A stretch of 64,000 nt of DNA from Scortum barcoo. Taxonomy: Eukaryota > Chordata > Actinopteri > Centrarchiformes > Terapontidae. The stretch is from positions 17,747,492 to 17,811,491 of the forward strand of contig CM041546.1 of the NCBI GenBank assembly GCA_023238725.1, given 5' to 3'. Shown one piece after another: positions 27,613 to 41,130 of the stretch. A program made the position numbers and the translations under genes. Numbering within the stretch: the stretch's first letter is position 1; each line of letters opens with the position of its first letter. Below the pieces are notes generated by a model. It saw only the letters and a program-made list of their open reading frames with translations, did not search any database and was not told the DNA's origin.

Positions 27613-27830
27613 ATGGAGAGCGCAGAGATTCTGCGACCGGTTTGGCTGACAAAGAAAACAGCGGAGTACTTCACATTTGAGGCAAATGAGCGAGGAAAGG
27701 CGAAGGATATGAACGAGCCAATTAGCAAGAGACGCTACAGAGCAGTGCTAACGAAAGGTGCTACCACAACATTTAGCAAAGCACCTGAAGGAGCAACACA
27801 CCGACCTTTATAGTACAATTAAAGACATAA
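27613..27830 (+). pseudogene. hAT transposase N-terminal BED zinc finger, broken copy 1
   Basis: From ATG at 27613 the frame gives MESAEILRPVWLTKKTAEYF, then an acidic/basic segment and RRYRAVLTKGATTTF. After a shift of frame at about 27770 it continues LAKHLKEQHTDLYSTIKD. Together this is the layout of a BED-type zinc finger of hAT-derived proteins: aromatic pair, C-x2-C, then HLKxxH. Both cysteines expected before YRAVLTKG are replaced (KRRY instead of the CKRCY I expect), and the reading frame is shifted inside the finger, so it cannot encode a working finger. No hAT catalytic domain follows. Confidence 0.65.
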
Positions 27831-29635
27831 TAGTACAATTAAAATATATAAAAAAAAGATATCTGAGGTTCTTAACTTTGGTGAACCATTTAGCGTTTGA
27901 TCTCCATATAATAAAGCAGTGGAGGGCGGGAGTGGTGGAACCTCGTTACAGAGTAACCTCCCGTTTGGGACACTCTAAGAAGTAAAGCAAACGCACCCGC
28001 AACAAGGTGGGGATCATTTGGTTGGTCAAAACTGTAGCTGGCTCTCTATTGGTCGGGGGGATTTTTGACAGGGTTGTAACACCAATAAAATCCAAGAACA
28101 GAGCAGAAATCTGAGAGCAGAAGTTTTGTGAGTGTGCAGAAACAGTATGACTGACTGTGAGGAGGAGCAGTGAAGCTGAGCGCAGGAAATCTGTGCGAGC
28201 AACAATAAATCCAAGTGCAAGCAGGGCAGGGTTTTGAATGCGAGCATCACAACATCCGAACTAGAAATCAATAAGTCGTGCTCTTAAAATCGAAAGCCCA
28301 CGCCCTTGAATAAAGAGAGGAATATACCTCCATAACAGCGGGTACTGAAGCAGAAAACAGTGGGGAACATTATGGTCAGCAGTCAAATGGAGCACATGAT
28401 TGCTTAATTGACTCTGCTAAATATCACCTCTGAGACCGCCTCATAAAACTGTCCTAGAAACAGTGTATTTATGTACGTGTATGTGTTCAACTTTTCTGAT
28501 GTGTAGTTTAGTTTTGATGTGTGTACATCGGCAGTATAACAGCATATTTATCGAAACATTTAGGCTTGCTTTGTAGGTCTAGGACTTTTTAATTAGATGT
28601 AGTTGCAATCTGTGATATTGTTTAATCATGCCAGTAATGCTTGTTGTTTTCTCTGTCAGCTGATACTCAACAGTTTTAATAAGGCAACATCTGGTTGTGT
28701 GATGCCTGGTTGGACTAGACTAGAAAAGACAGGTAAAATGTAAATGTGACCTGCCACACTGTTTAAGTAGCAATTTGCGGTGATTCCTACCTATGGCTAT
28801 TTTATAACTCAGTCATAATGTTAAACCTTTTCATTATTTTTCTGTAAAGCAACCTGGAAACGTCAACGTAAAAATGTCCTGATTAAATTCTTTTTGGCTG
28901 CTATCTGACTCCATTCGAGTCGACTCTTAAAATTGGATCCAATCTGATACTTATATTTACTTAAATTGTGATCGAACATGTATCTGGCACATTGAACAGT
29001 AACCTAGTAAATCTCACACACCTCATTTTTCATAAGCTACTTGATCCAAGTACTGGAGATTCTGGATATATGAAAGTTTATATGAACTTTATGAGGTTGA
29101 ATTATTGATATGATATGAACGAAAGTGGGACAATGCAAATCCTGAAATTGATGTGGCACGATGCGCTAGAGAAAAGAATTATTACTCTTTTGGATTTGTG
29201 GAAACTGCAGAAATGTTCAGTCCTGTCGCAGTTATATGGTGGTGTTACAGAGTCGAGCTTGTTCTGAATGATTGTGCAGAGACTACTTTGGTCACAAAAT
29301 GTAATTTTGGTCTGTCAACATGTTACTTACAATTAATGTTTAGTAGCACCAGCTGGCGACATTTGTCATTTTAACTGGTGAAAAGTGATCGTTAGCGCTG
29401 GTTAAACATGACAAGCTGCTCTTTGTCAACGACAGTTAACACCTAAGGTTGAAGTTTTGCGATTCCATGTATTTTGTCAAACTTAGTGTCTAAACTCTCA
29501 CCAGTGCGCTCAAATTATTTCACACAATTATTCATACGCTTTAATTTTCACTTTCATATGCAGTGTAGAGCTGCTGTTTGATTTGATCTGCTTTCTTTAA
29601 GCCAACACAGTCCATTAAAATGTACTCAAATTGGC
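27831..29635. other. 1.8 kb between the two hAT fragments
   Basis: No gene was found. The block 28070-28300 is rich in GAGAGCAG/GTGCGAGCAAC wording and may be part of the same or a related hAT element. The remainder is ordinary AT-rich sequence. Confidence 0.4.
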
Positions 29636-29802
29636 CCAAAGAAAACAGCGGAGTACTTCACATATAAGGCAAATGAGCAGTGAAAGGCGAAGGATACAGG
29701 CAAACCCGTTAGCGAGCGTAGCTACAGAGCAGTGCTAACAAAAGGTGCTAACACAACACATTTAGCAAAGCCACCTGAAGGAGCAACACACCGACCTCTA
29801 GA
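29636..29802 (+). pseudogene. hAT BED-finger fragment, broken copy 2
   Basis: A second, same-orientation copy of about 165 bp of the 27.65-kb fragment. The frame reads KKTAEYFTYKANEQ, hits TGA, then continues KAKDTGKPVSERSYRAVLTK and GANTTHLAK before a one-base insertion spoils the HLKEQH part. It keeps 'ACAACACATTTAGC', where copy 1 has lost two bases, but carries its own extra C. The two copies therefore decayed independently. The cysteine ligands are lost here too (SERS). Confidence 0.65.
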
Positions 29803-32454
29803 AAGAGTTTGGGGAGTTTGGTGATAGCTCTTGTTTCACTAAAGCATTAAACAAGATGGCAGTAAACTGTTAAAGTTAGGTTGGCCTGTTCTTGGCCAAA
29901 CAGTCATTTGTAATTAAAAACTAAACTAATCCCCCTCAGAGCCATCAGGCATGAAGAGCCTCAGACAGCAGAGTTTCATTTGTTGGAAAACACTTGACTA
30001 TGGTCTATGATCAAAAGTAGATTAACTTAGATCCTGTTGTGCTTAACACAGTACTTTGAACTTTTTTTCTTAATTTCTAAGATAAGTTAATTAGATCATT
30101 TATATTTGAACAGTAAATAACAGGCAGTGTTGTCAATTTTCCCTGAAATTGGCACAGAGAATCAATATTTTTTAAGGTATTATATTGACGTTATAAATTC
30201 CAGTATCGTGATAACACTAATCAAAACCAAAAATGTCAACCTTGTTAAGTTATATAAGTTAACGTCAGGGGATCACTTACAACATTTTAATTTGTCCTCT
30301 GGGAACCATGAATGTCTGTATGTAAATGTTGCTCCAATCCTTTCAGTAGATACTGATACATTATATTGGATAAGTAGACATTTTTACCTTATTAAACTCT
30401 GAAGAAAGTCAGAGGATCTCCAAGGTCAGTAGGCTTTGTTCTGTGAGGACCATGAATGTCTCACCAAGGAAAGAGATATTTCCTTGGACCAAAGTGGTGT
30501 AACAACAGATCAACACGGGTATCCCTAAAGCACTGATAACTAAAATCCCTTTCTCTTCCTTGATGTTTGATTTGAGCCCAGTCTGAAGGGAATATTTTAC
30601 CTGTTGAAATGATAGGGATGTTATGAAGTGCAGAATTGCAATTTATTTGCTTTGTGGTGGAGTATTCCGATATAAGCCCCTAAGTGCCATTACTCAAAGT
30701 CGCTGTGCTCATTTGATTACTCCTGTGTGACAGATGGAGGGTCCGTAACAAACAGGAGCCATTATTTATGGAAATGACTTCATGGGCAATTAGCAAGATG
30801 TGAGCGTGGGCTGATAGTCATCAAAATAATTTTATTTTCTGATTCAGAGTAAACAATAATGTTTTTGCCTTCCTCCAAGGAAGACATGAACTTGGAGTGT
30901 CATTGCAGGCTCTGTGCAGACAACATGCATAATTAGCCTGGTGAATTGTTCGTGACTGTGTACTCAAAATGATATCGATATGTCCAACTGCACATCCATT
31001 TCTGACCCACAGGTTTTGAATATTAATCAAGTACTTCACAGCTAATCAGCAAGATGTAGGCAAAAGGGTGAGAAATTAAAAAGGTAATGGATAATTGGAA
31101 CATTAAATGGCATAATGGAGAATCAAACATGATTATATATGAGGTATGTGAAAATAATTTGCTTGTGGTGTTTGCTTATAAAGCTAACTCAGTGTATTCC
31201 CTGGATGTCCAGTTGTAATAAAAATTTCATGGTCAAGGGCAGATTCTGGGTAAACGTGATGTGCACTCAGCATGAAAATCTCCATTTAAACATATACTTT
31301 TTTAAAATAAAAGTATTGTAGTATTTTGCTTCTACTTTCAACTTAACCAAATTTGTCTTTCAGGCAAGTACAACATAGAACCTGAAGCACACGGGCCACT
31401 TTACATAAAACATGATCAAATACTTAAAACATGAATTCATCAAGTGACAATAAAAAGATAAAAACCCATGGTATGGTAAGCTATTAAATTCAACCACTTA
31501 TACTGCAGACTAATCATTAGCTTAGTCATCATGAGTTTTTCACAGTCTGGTTGCCTGAGAGAGAACTTATTATTCATCGTTAGACCTTGTCTTTGGTAAG
31601 CTTTCTAGGCCTTTCTAGGAAAACACAATGACTCATATCTACTGACTGTGCTCAGATTGCATCTTTTTACCATGATGTTATTGTGTCTGTAACAGATCCT
31701 AAAGACAGCAAACTGCATGGAAGTAATATTGAGCAAACACGGCACCAATATCTACACAGTAAAGTAATGTAATAAGATTGGTCATCACAAGTCAGTGAGG
31801 CAGTTTAGATCTTCCTCTACTGCCATTTCACTTAATTTCTAAATGGGCTTTCATCCAAGTGGACACAGACGATCATTCATCTGCCTCTAATGGTCAGATC
31901 AATAATTAAATCTGTGTAGTTATAAACCTTGTTGGTGAGGGGAAGGTTTGCTTTGCTGAGACAAAGCCAGCTGGCTGCCTGTCAGTCTAAATGAGAACAT
32001 GTTTTAAACATACTGAGGGCTTCAGTTGTCAGTCAACTGCTCTCCAGGTCTGATAATTACCATCTGCTTTTGAAAAAAAAAAGAGTTTGATTCAGATTAG
32101 GATACGCCCATATTATTACTATAAATGTCTACTCGCAATTTATTGCCTTGTTTGAAGGTCTGTTTTGCATACCCTCCAATTTTAATTCAGTGCTCCACTC
32201 AAAGTCTTTTCATTATAAGACAGGAAAGGTTTATACTGTATTTTCCTCCTTAGCAGAAAACAGCAGCTTTGGCTATTTTTAATTCAGTCAGTTATGATTG
32301 GGTGATCAGGTTTTATCAGGCAAAAGATAATAATAATCAGGCGTTTGCATTATTATTCAATCTAAATTACATTCAAGATAAATTGATAAGCTTAGTGTAT
32401 GAAAGGTAAATAAGGGGAACATTCGCAGAGCTTGAATTCACAACAATATTCAGA

Positions 32455-32550
32455 AAGAGGAAGCTGGAACCAGAGGATGTTTCTACTTAAAGAATGGCAA
32501 GGTATTAACTGATTATCAAAATAGTTACTGACTCAACTAATGGTAGATTT
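32455..32550. repeat. GCTGCAAC-type repeat, short fragment
   Basis: AGGAAGCTGGAACCAGAGGATG followed by AACTGATTATCAAAATAGTTAC, two adjacent words of the family. Confidence 0.45.
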
Positions 32551-33399
32551 AAAAATATTCATTGTACTTCTCAAACAGTTCTTCGGTATAATCCCCCTAA
32601 CCTCTGTCCATCACATGTTGCCAATATATAGTAAAGGAAGAGTGCCACACAAAGGACAGGTTTTTGGTGTTGTTATTTGTAAATCCTAAAGGGTAAAGCA
32701 GATGCATACCTGCTCAAAAGCAAAACAGCTATGTGACTAAGCAGCTATTCTGTCTGCTGCAGCCGTGTAAAGCCAGAAGTCAGCTGTAATACTAAAAAAA
32801 TAGTCTTGGAAAAATACCAAACCACAGCTGTGATTTGAGATCTGAAATAGGATAAGCTCCCTGTTATACTCAGGTCATTACGATAACAATAAAGTGATTA
32901 TGCCAATGTTAAAAACCTATAGTGCCTGTTTGGGGGATGCACGAGATAAGTTCATTATGTAGCTTTATTTTACAGTGCTGATGGTCCCTCTGAGAATCAT
33001 CAGCTCTGCATGTTAGTGTGTGAAATGGACGCACACCCCAGTCATTTGGTAGCTCTAATTAATAAATGATATTCCATTGCAAACGCTTCAAACAAGGCAG
33101 TCGAGCAATCAAGGCTGAACATATTGCTCCATTTCTAATGCAGTAATCTCTCACCAAATATATAGTTTCTGCTGGAGTGTAAAGAGGAAACAATGAGGGG
33201 AAAAAAAACAAACTGATGTGTAATACAGCTCTGTTCGCAACACACTGTAATACAAAGGGCTAAAAGCCAACAGCAAATGGATTGTCAACTGTTTCCATAA
33301 CTGACCCATAAACAGTGTCAAACATTTAATTATTGCAACCTCTTGAATTTCACAGTTCCTTCCTTTTTCTGTTTTTTTTTTTTTAATTATTGTAAACTG

Positions 33400-33522
33400 A
33401 TTATTTTAGATTTGGGATTTTTCCATTTTCAAATGTTTGTTTGATCGAACAGTTAATTCATTAGTCAGGAAAATGAACTGCAGATTTATAAATAATGACA
33501 ATAATCTTGCTGCAGCCCTAGT
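33400..33522. repeat. GCTGCAAC-type repeat, terminal fragment
   Basis: Contains GTTTGATCGAACAGTTAATTC, GTCAGGAAAATGAACTGCAG and ends AATCTTGCTGCAGCCCTAG, matching the family terminus. Confidence 0.45.
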
Positions 33523-36500
33523 AATACATTTAAGGCCATATTTCGTCAAATTGTCTGACCTGAGTCCAGCATACAGCAGCCCTACTACAGTACCGGTGCT
33601 GCCGTAGGCTGTGCTGATAGTTCCAGTTTTCTCTGTCATTTAGTGAATGAAACTAATCATCATTGTTTTTCGTGGGAGAGCAGCCTATTACCAAACTTAA
33701 ACTTAAAATATGCTGAATCTGTTCACTGGTCAAAAAAAATCTTATGCCAATTAGCAATGTGTCTGGGTTTTTTTTTTTGGTTTTGTTTGTTTTTACACAG
33801 GGGGACAACAGGAAAAGAGAGTCCTTGGAGAAGCATGGTGACATGATTAATGTAAATGTATTTCTTTCATCATACTGCCACAGCAGTGAGGCAGTGCAGG
33901 CAGCTTGGAGGCGCAGGGATGGTTGGCATGATGCCTGTTGCCTGGGCATACCCACTGTTGTCCTGGCACTGCCTACCAGGCCTCGCACTTCCTGGAGGAA
34001 TTTGGGCTCCCTGTAGTGGTAAAGACATACTGAGGAAAAAGGACAGGCATGATAATGTTTGCATCCTCAAAATATGTCTTTGAAAAGTCTGAGATATCCT
34101 TTCCCTCGTGAACCACCATGTGGATGTTCTAATAGAAAAGGTTAATGTCTAATTGTCTGACTGTCAAGTAATGCAATTAAGAAAATATAGAAAAACTAAG
34201 CTAAAAACTTGGAATAAAGAGGAAGAAACAGAATTTGGAGGAGGTTGTGAAGAGCTGGCTGAGGATACACGCCTGAATTTGTCGTCCTTGGTGGTTAAAC
34301 AGGGCAGTCCAGTTTTTGGAGCAGAATTGATTGAATTGTTTTGGAAAGTCTTGCTTGAATCATGTGAGCTAATTGTTTATGGCCTGATTTCCTGGCTGAG
34401 TGGATGCATATTTGAGGAAGATTGTGGAGCGTTGTGGCTTTGCTGCACTCACATATACATTTTCCTGCCTCAGATTTCAGACTCTCTCCCACATTAGCAT
34501 ATGTTTGCATCCTCATTCACACAAATAACACGTAATTGCTTTGGGTGTTTGTGTGTATGTATAAAACATTACTAAACTGAAAAAAACCCCCCACTGTGAA
34601 TGGAAGTCTATTCATCTGCATTTTGACTGACAACTAGAAAAAACACATCACTATTCCAAACTAACAAAATGAGCACTGCTGAAAACGTTATTTTTGTCAA
34701 CACTGTGAAGTAAACTACTGTTTTTCTATGTAAGCTTGAATAAAATATCCTGTAAACAGCTTTTGTATTCTATATGACGTCAAATTCTGAGGATCTCTGT
34801 CTCTTGGGAATCAAAATGCATATAATTGAGATAGCGTCAAAATCATAAATGCAGGTTTCTGAAAAACAGATTGGACTTACTTCAAAAGCACAAAAACTAA
34901 ACAAACATCCCTTCGCCTTTAGAAGATAGTGATTAAAGAAAAACAATAGCTGCACACCTGTGCTGCAGTGTATGCCAATATTCTTCCATATGTGCAATAG
35001 TTCATCCCAGTTGTTAGAAAACTTTACCAGCTCAAACTTTATCTGCAGAAGCCTATTTCACAGCAGAGCAGTACCCACTTAAATACTGCATTAACCCTTC
35101 TTTGACACATTTTGTGTTAACAGCGTTGTAAAATACGACCCTATCAGCACAGCTCATATGCCCAAAATGCAGCTATGTGAGAAGCCCACAGTGGACATGT
35201 GGAAATATGTTTATAATGGGCTTGTTTATCCCCCCCCCCCATCATCGTATTGGTATCGAGCCATGCAGATAGTTTTGGTTTCTTATTGTCAGAGGTTCTG
35301 AGATTTCTGCCACTGAGACTCTCACCTGTCACCCCAGTGCAATTGTGAAGAATGGTATTTCATTCACGGGGCTCAAAGGATCAAAAAATAAAACTGAAAA
35401 ACTCAACAGTGCCTTTGCGCCAGTACAATATGCCGGATACACAGAATAAATCACCTTGCTGTGAACTCCATCCACTATTTTTAACCTCCGCTGCAATAAA
35501 GACAGAGAGTCATGTGGACGACTGGCCAGACCCAAATTAACTTAATGAGCTTAAGTTAATGCAGTATCTCACTGAAAACATGAAAGTATACATGTCAATA
35601 TTTTACCTATGCTAGTAGAAATGTGGAGCTCCTGACAAACCCTGGCATCTTCAAAGCAGTAAATCTCTGCAGAGAGCAGTAAGTGGCGTGTTACAGACGC
35701 TAGACCGTGTTGACAGATGAATATTTATGACAGTGGGAACCATAACAATTAGAATTAGCTTTCATCAGGATTCTGGGTTAAATTACTCCACTCATGAGGC
35801 TCCTCAAAGCCTTTGAACATTAAAATACTTAATTGACAAGGAGGATGGGCCACTACAGAACAATCACGCCGTACAGATGGTAAAACCAGCATGGGTGCTT
35901 TAAAATAGAGCTATTTATCATGGAGTATCTCAAGTATTGACAAATATTAATTTAATAAACTTGCCATTTTATGTAAAATAATAAGTCCAAAGAGAATTAC
36001 ATCTAAACCATAGTTGGTCTTAAAAGTACCAACCCCTTTCACATTACAGCTACATACTCTACATATATTAACTCCAGGTCCTTTGCCAGTAAAAACCCAT
36101 CCACCTAAGCTGTCTGTGAGTCCAATACATCCCATTATTATACAATATGTACCGTGTAAGTGTACATTTTTTGGGCATTGTGGGCAAAAGTTATTGTATT
36201 TTAGTGTTTTATACACCTAGTAAATGGTTTGAGGTGAATTTTAAGACTTCCAACTACAACTCTGGAAAGATACAGCCAGTTTAATGTGACAGAGTGAGAA
36301 AAATGTCGATTTCCAAGAACTTTCTGATGCTGTTTAATCACCATCTGCTGTCTGTTTTGACTTTTCCCAGCTGTTGCTCCTCTGCTTCTGCACTGCATGT
36401 TGTTCAGCAACAGCACGCTAAAGAAGTCAAGTCAGTTTAGTATGCAGAGGAACAAATTTGGGCAGTTGGAACCACGATCCTAATTTACCACACCACACAG

Positions 36501-38546
36501 AATCAGAAATAAATTTCAAAGGGGGAAGGTCACCCCACCCGATGTCTTCTTGCTGCTTTTTAGCCTGTGTCATTTTTTGTGCCTAAAAAGCGAATTCTCC
36601 TTTTTGTAAGTCTGCTGTTGCAGCGCAAATTCATGATTGTAACTGGTGTGCGACTGGGTGTAGTTTTAGCCACTAATGATGGCAATGCTGTTTTGTTAGT
36701 CAGTCACTTTGGTCACAGATGAAATATATACATCCTAAATCCCCAACTTTGCACTGACTCTTTGTCTAGCACTATTATGAGAGTCACATTTGTAGTTTTA
36801 AGTCAAAGATGGATTGCCATGTGAATTGTAAAAATCTGTTGATCCCCTGGCTTGTCAACTAGTGACATTAACATCAGCCTCAGATGTACTGATGTGTTTA
36901 GTGCTATTTAGATTGTTCAACTAAAATATGAGCATGACAGACTTTATGCATTATTATTGTTGTTAATTGTAATTCACAAACATGTAGGCACCTCTGTGTT
37001 ACCTTATATGCTCTCACTAACATGGCTTTCACTCTGAGTTTTATTACATTAAAACCTTGACAACACTTCTGCTCCATCATCTCTCAGTTGCTTTGCGTAC
37101 AAATCTTTGATGTGACCTTCATGAAAAAACAAGTCTCACGCATGAAGCTTCTAAATACAACAAACCAACATTACAGTGGGATGTGTGTACGGATATACGC
37201 AGACTGTCTACCTGTCAATTGTCAACCCTCCCACTCCTGACCCCAGAGCTCGCCTGTGCTATTTTTAGAAGTATTAGCAGCTGATTATGCAGTTGTGTTC
37301 CCTTCCGGGCACTAACAAGGTGTTGGGGCAGCAGATGAGGCCGGCCTGGCGGACCTTCAAGTGTTGGCAGTGCAGAGCAGCACAGGATGTCCTGACAAGC
37401 ACACACTGAAGCTATACAGCACTCTATCTGAGGGCTGAGGCATCTGTTCAGTGCACACTATGACTGTACAGAAACGCACACCATAAACACTTCAAGACTT
37501 GAACATAACAGCACATAGCCAGTCACGTCACAAAAACATACTGTGTAGACTTCTTTTGCTGCGTCACTCAGCATTTATCGCAAAATGTGATAAAATGTCT
37601 GGTACCAAGAAACATGACAGTGAGAAAAAGACGGGCTTCTAGCACTATTAGTCACATAATTAGAATGTATAATTGAATATGAATATTAAATGACAGCAAG
37701 GCTGGACTAAAGAGTATCATTTCCCTAAATCAGAATCTGGTTAATAGTCATATTAAAGTTTTAATAATCATAAAGCTGGATAATGGCAGAAGTCTGGGTT
37801 TCCATGTTGCCTGAATTAGTGCTTTACATTCATTCACATTATCTGTGCTAATCAAATACACTAAACACTACTCTGGATCTGTCAAAAAAAAAAAAAAGAG
37901 AGGAGAACATTATGACCAACTCGCTCACTCTTAGTCACTTTCCAGGGTATTCTTTTCAAAGTCAGGTATGTAATGGGAACCCGAACACTGACGTGCCAAA
38001 TACAGTATCTCTCTGCTAACAAATGAATCATCTGTGCTGCTTCTCAGGGTTTCCCCCTCCCCAAAAAACTATTTATGCTTCTTAGAGAGCTATTTTAGTT
38101 TGTTCCAAAGCAACCCCCAGACTGTCATTTCCCTGAAAACATAAAAATGGAATTCATGATTGAGTCCCTGAATAGGGGTTAATGAAAAGAAATACATTTT
38201 CAGTTCATTGTGAAGAGCAAATTCATTCATATCTCTCTGTCCCTGGATTGCTTTAGAGACAATGTAAAACTACAGTGTGGTGACTGGAAAACACAAGTAG
38301 GGAAATCACAAAGAGGAAAGTGGGAAATTTGGCAGCAATGAACTCTTCTCATGCTTCCTCCAGTATCCTTTTCAAGTGTCAAAAAGTTTTTTAACACTGA
38401 CACACTTTGTAATTTGAGCGTCTTTTAGCTGATTCGAACAGCATGAGCCTCCTCCACTGTAGTTCTGGTGAATCATAATAGAGCATACAGCAGTATATGT
38501 GAAAGTACCTCTTATCATATTGGTATATTGCTTAATCTTATATTAA

Positions 38547-38770
38547 GGCTGCAACAATTAGCTGATTGATCAATTTTTCAGTCACCGGGTTTTGGTAGTT
38601 GAATGGTCATTTAAGTCATTTATTGAGGAAAAATAACCCACGTTTTCTGTTTCGAGGCTGTGAAATGTGAGCATTGATTCCTGTTTTATATATTTTATAT
38701 TTGTATTGTTAATAGGATCAATTTGACGTCACCCAGGGCTTTGAAATAATGCTGCAGGGCATTATTTACT
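38547..38770. repeat. GCTGCAAC-type repeat, fragment
   Basis: Starts AAGGCTGCAACAATTAGCTG with TTGATCAATTTTTCAG, then TGTGAAATGTGAGCATTG and GACGTCACCCAGGGCTTTGAAA. It abuts the palindromic repeat at 38837, so two elements lie side by side. Confidence 0.5.
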
Positions 38771-38836
38771 GAAATCATCTAAACTTTTATGGATATAATA
38801 ATAAATAAACAATAAATACCCTTTTACTCTGCAGAT

Positions 38837-39525
38837 ATTTAAAGGAATAGTACAACATTTGGAGGCAATACATTTATTCGCAGTCTTGCAGAGAGTTAGA
38901 TGGGAAGATTGAAATGACTCTCAATCAACCAGTTAGCTTAGCATAAGACTATGGCTCCATCACTCCCGTTCACTCCCGCACTACTGCCTAAATAATAAAT
39001 ACTCGCAATTGAACTGTGGGATTGTTTGCAGAAAGTCGTTGACATGCCCTGCACACTACTTTTTTCATTCCATTATATCATTTTTAAAGACCGTATATAG
39101 AGGAAGCATTTTTATATAGTAAATAGGGAGAGATTACACGTACACAGTAACTTCCTGAATCTCCGCTGGTTACCCGGCAACCTTACTGTGACAAAAAGAC
39201 TCCAGGAAATAGCCATTTGTTACATGACCCCTGTCTAACCATGATGTACCATTTTTATCACTTAAATTTTTGTAGAGATTAAGCAAGATGTGCTGTGTTT
39301 TTTGGTGAACTTTGGAGTTGCTCGTGGGTATATTTTTTTTTTTAGCTTAAGACAGAGCAAGGCTAGCTGTTTCCACTCTGTTTCTAGTCTTTATGCTAAG
39401 CTAAGCTAACTGGCTGGAGGTAGTGCTTCATATTTACCTTGCAGGTATTTACCTTGCATTTTACATTACATCACATTTAACTCTCTTAAAGAAAGTGAAT
39501 CAGTGTGTATCACAAAATGCTGAGC
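38837..39525. repeat. palindromic interspersed repeat with long inverted arms (MITE-like), about 0.69 kb
   Basis: The left side starts AAAGGAATAGTACAACATTTGG and continues with GAGAGTTAGATGGGAAGATTG and CAGTTAGCTTAGCATAAGACT. The right side carries the reverse complement of the same words (TCTTTATGCTAAGCTAAGCTAACTGG as seen on +, then ACTCTC...AAAGAAAGTGAATC). The middle has CTTCCTG...TCTCCGCTGGTTACCCGGCAACC. I recognise this from memory as a very common teleost repeat of palindromic layout. I cannot place it in a transposon superfamily. Confidence 0.65.
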
Positions 39526-40599
39526 TCCTGTTTAGTGGCAGAAACATTTTACTGCATATTTGGTGTACTGTTTTTTCTTAAATACAACAGACTGTGAAAA
39601 CTACAGATTTAATGCAAGATTTTTTTTTCTGTGCACAATTAGAGTCAGATACTTAAGCATCTGTTATTCAGAGTAACAAGGCATGAGCTATCGTGCAAAT
39701 CCTTCCATTTCGTCACCTTTTCCTTCCTTTTTACCAGCAACCCTGAGAGAAAATAACTATGTTTAACAAACCATGAAAGTGTGCCGACAAGACCTGAGAG
39801 GGAGGATAAGAACAGAAGGAGGGGGAACGGGAGTTTAAAATTAAGTCTTAATTTGAGGGTCTTCATTCCACAAAATGAGACGTTCAGTGTCTTAAAAAAT
39901 ATTACCAATTGCTGGAGGCACGAGAGGTCCAACTCACTGTATTGTTTTTGAAGTTATTTACTGACTTGAAACTTCCTTGTCAGGTAGTGACATTTCAGGT
40001 GAGATGTGTTTGTTTTGTTTATTTGAGAACTGCGTTAGATGACATTGTTGTCCCAGAATACATCTGAGGGATTTTGAAGCAAACTCTTTGATTTCATCCA
40101 AAGGTGGTGGTAGGTGGGTTTAGGATCCAGGATAAGGTGACTGAACCTGTCATTTTACTGTTTTTGTCATCGGAGAAGCCAAAGAAAAGTTGGCTCGTAT
40201 CATCATTATTTGCTGTTTGTGCTCTTGCATTTTTCTTTCCTTGTGTCACATAATCTACTTTTTAAAGAAGCATTTGGCATTTCTTCTTTGTCTATAGTAT
40301 CTTTTCCTAGCAGTGCCAAGACAATGCAAAATCATAAGCAATGGCCTGTAATTATTGTAAATCATGGTCACATTCTCAAAGTGTGCTTTGTAAGTGGACC
40401 CAACTGAAGGTTCAGATGAAGAGGTAAAAGTACGGTGTATTGTACTTTAAAAACACATACTACTTTGCAGTGATTTCTTTGGCTGTCTTAAACAATGTTT
40501 TATTTGTAATGTTTTGTTCCTTCCTCTGTCTTGAAATTGTTATATGGTATATATGTATATTAATGAATATGAATGGTGGCGTCAGAAATGTTTTGATTT

Positions 40600-41130
40600 C
40601 AAAATACTGTGATCTTTTATTAAAGTAAAAGTACCAGTACAGCAATCTAAAAATACTCCATTACAAATAAAAGTATAACTTACTCACTTACTTATTACGT
40701 ATACTTGAGGTACTTTCTTTTCCGCTTGCTTTTCTTCTTTGCTCTTCTTCTGTTTACTTATCTTTCATCTAAACCGTTGTTTTCTCTTTGCTTGGTCATT
40801 CGTTGGTTGTTCACTCTCCATTATGCTCCGGCTTCACACATACATGGTGGACGGGAGCCTGTGCTGAAAGTGCGCGATTGATGCTCCGTCAGATACTCTG
40901 CTCTGATTGGTTATTTTGATTCGGGCATAGTGGATTCTTGTTAAATGGTCTTAGAGGCAGCAGGTGGAGCCAGAGGAGCCTGATTTCTTTCACATATTAT
41001 CTGTCTCATGTACTACTGTCAGGACATAGTGACAGGTTTAGAAAAAAGCTATTTTTAAATAAGTTACCTTCTTCAGCTTAAGTAAATTTTAAGTAAATGT
41101 ACTTTGTAACTGTATTTGAACCAAGTCTCC
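40600..41130. repeat. probable interspersed repeat of the 'AAGTAAAAGTAC' kind, limits unclear
   Basis: AAAGTAAAAGTACCAGTAC, CTCCATTACAAATAAAAG and TAAGTAAATGTACTTTG bracket a segment with GCAGCAGGTGGAGCCAGAGG and GTACTACTGTCAGGACATAG that I associate with fish repeats. A repeat library would be needed to place its ends. Confidence 0.35.

Larger units (their letters stand above)
29803..38546. other. gene-poor stretch
   Basis: AT-rich, with repeat fragments at 32455 and 33400 and a 10-bp hairpin at 35536-35560. No gene was recognised on either strand. Confidence 0.6.

Noticed and set aside
28026..28271. Minus-strand open frame between the hAT fragments
   Set aside because: Low-information reverse of GAGCAG-rich, possibly hAT-related non-coding DNA.
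35536..35560. 10-bp inverted repeat ATTAACTTAA/TTAAGTTAAT
   Set aside because: Perfect, but AT-only apart from one base pair, and expected occasionally in AT-rich DNA of this length.
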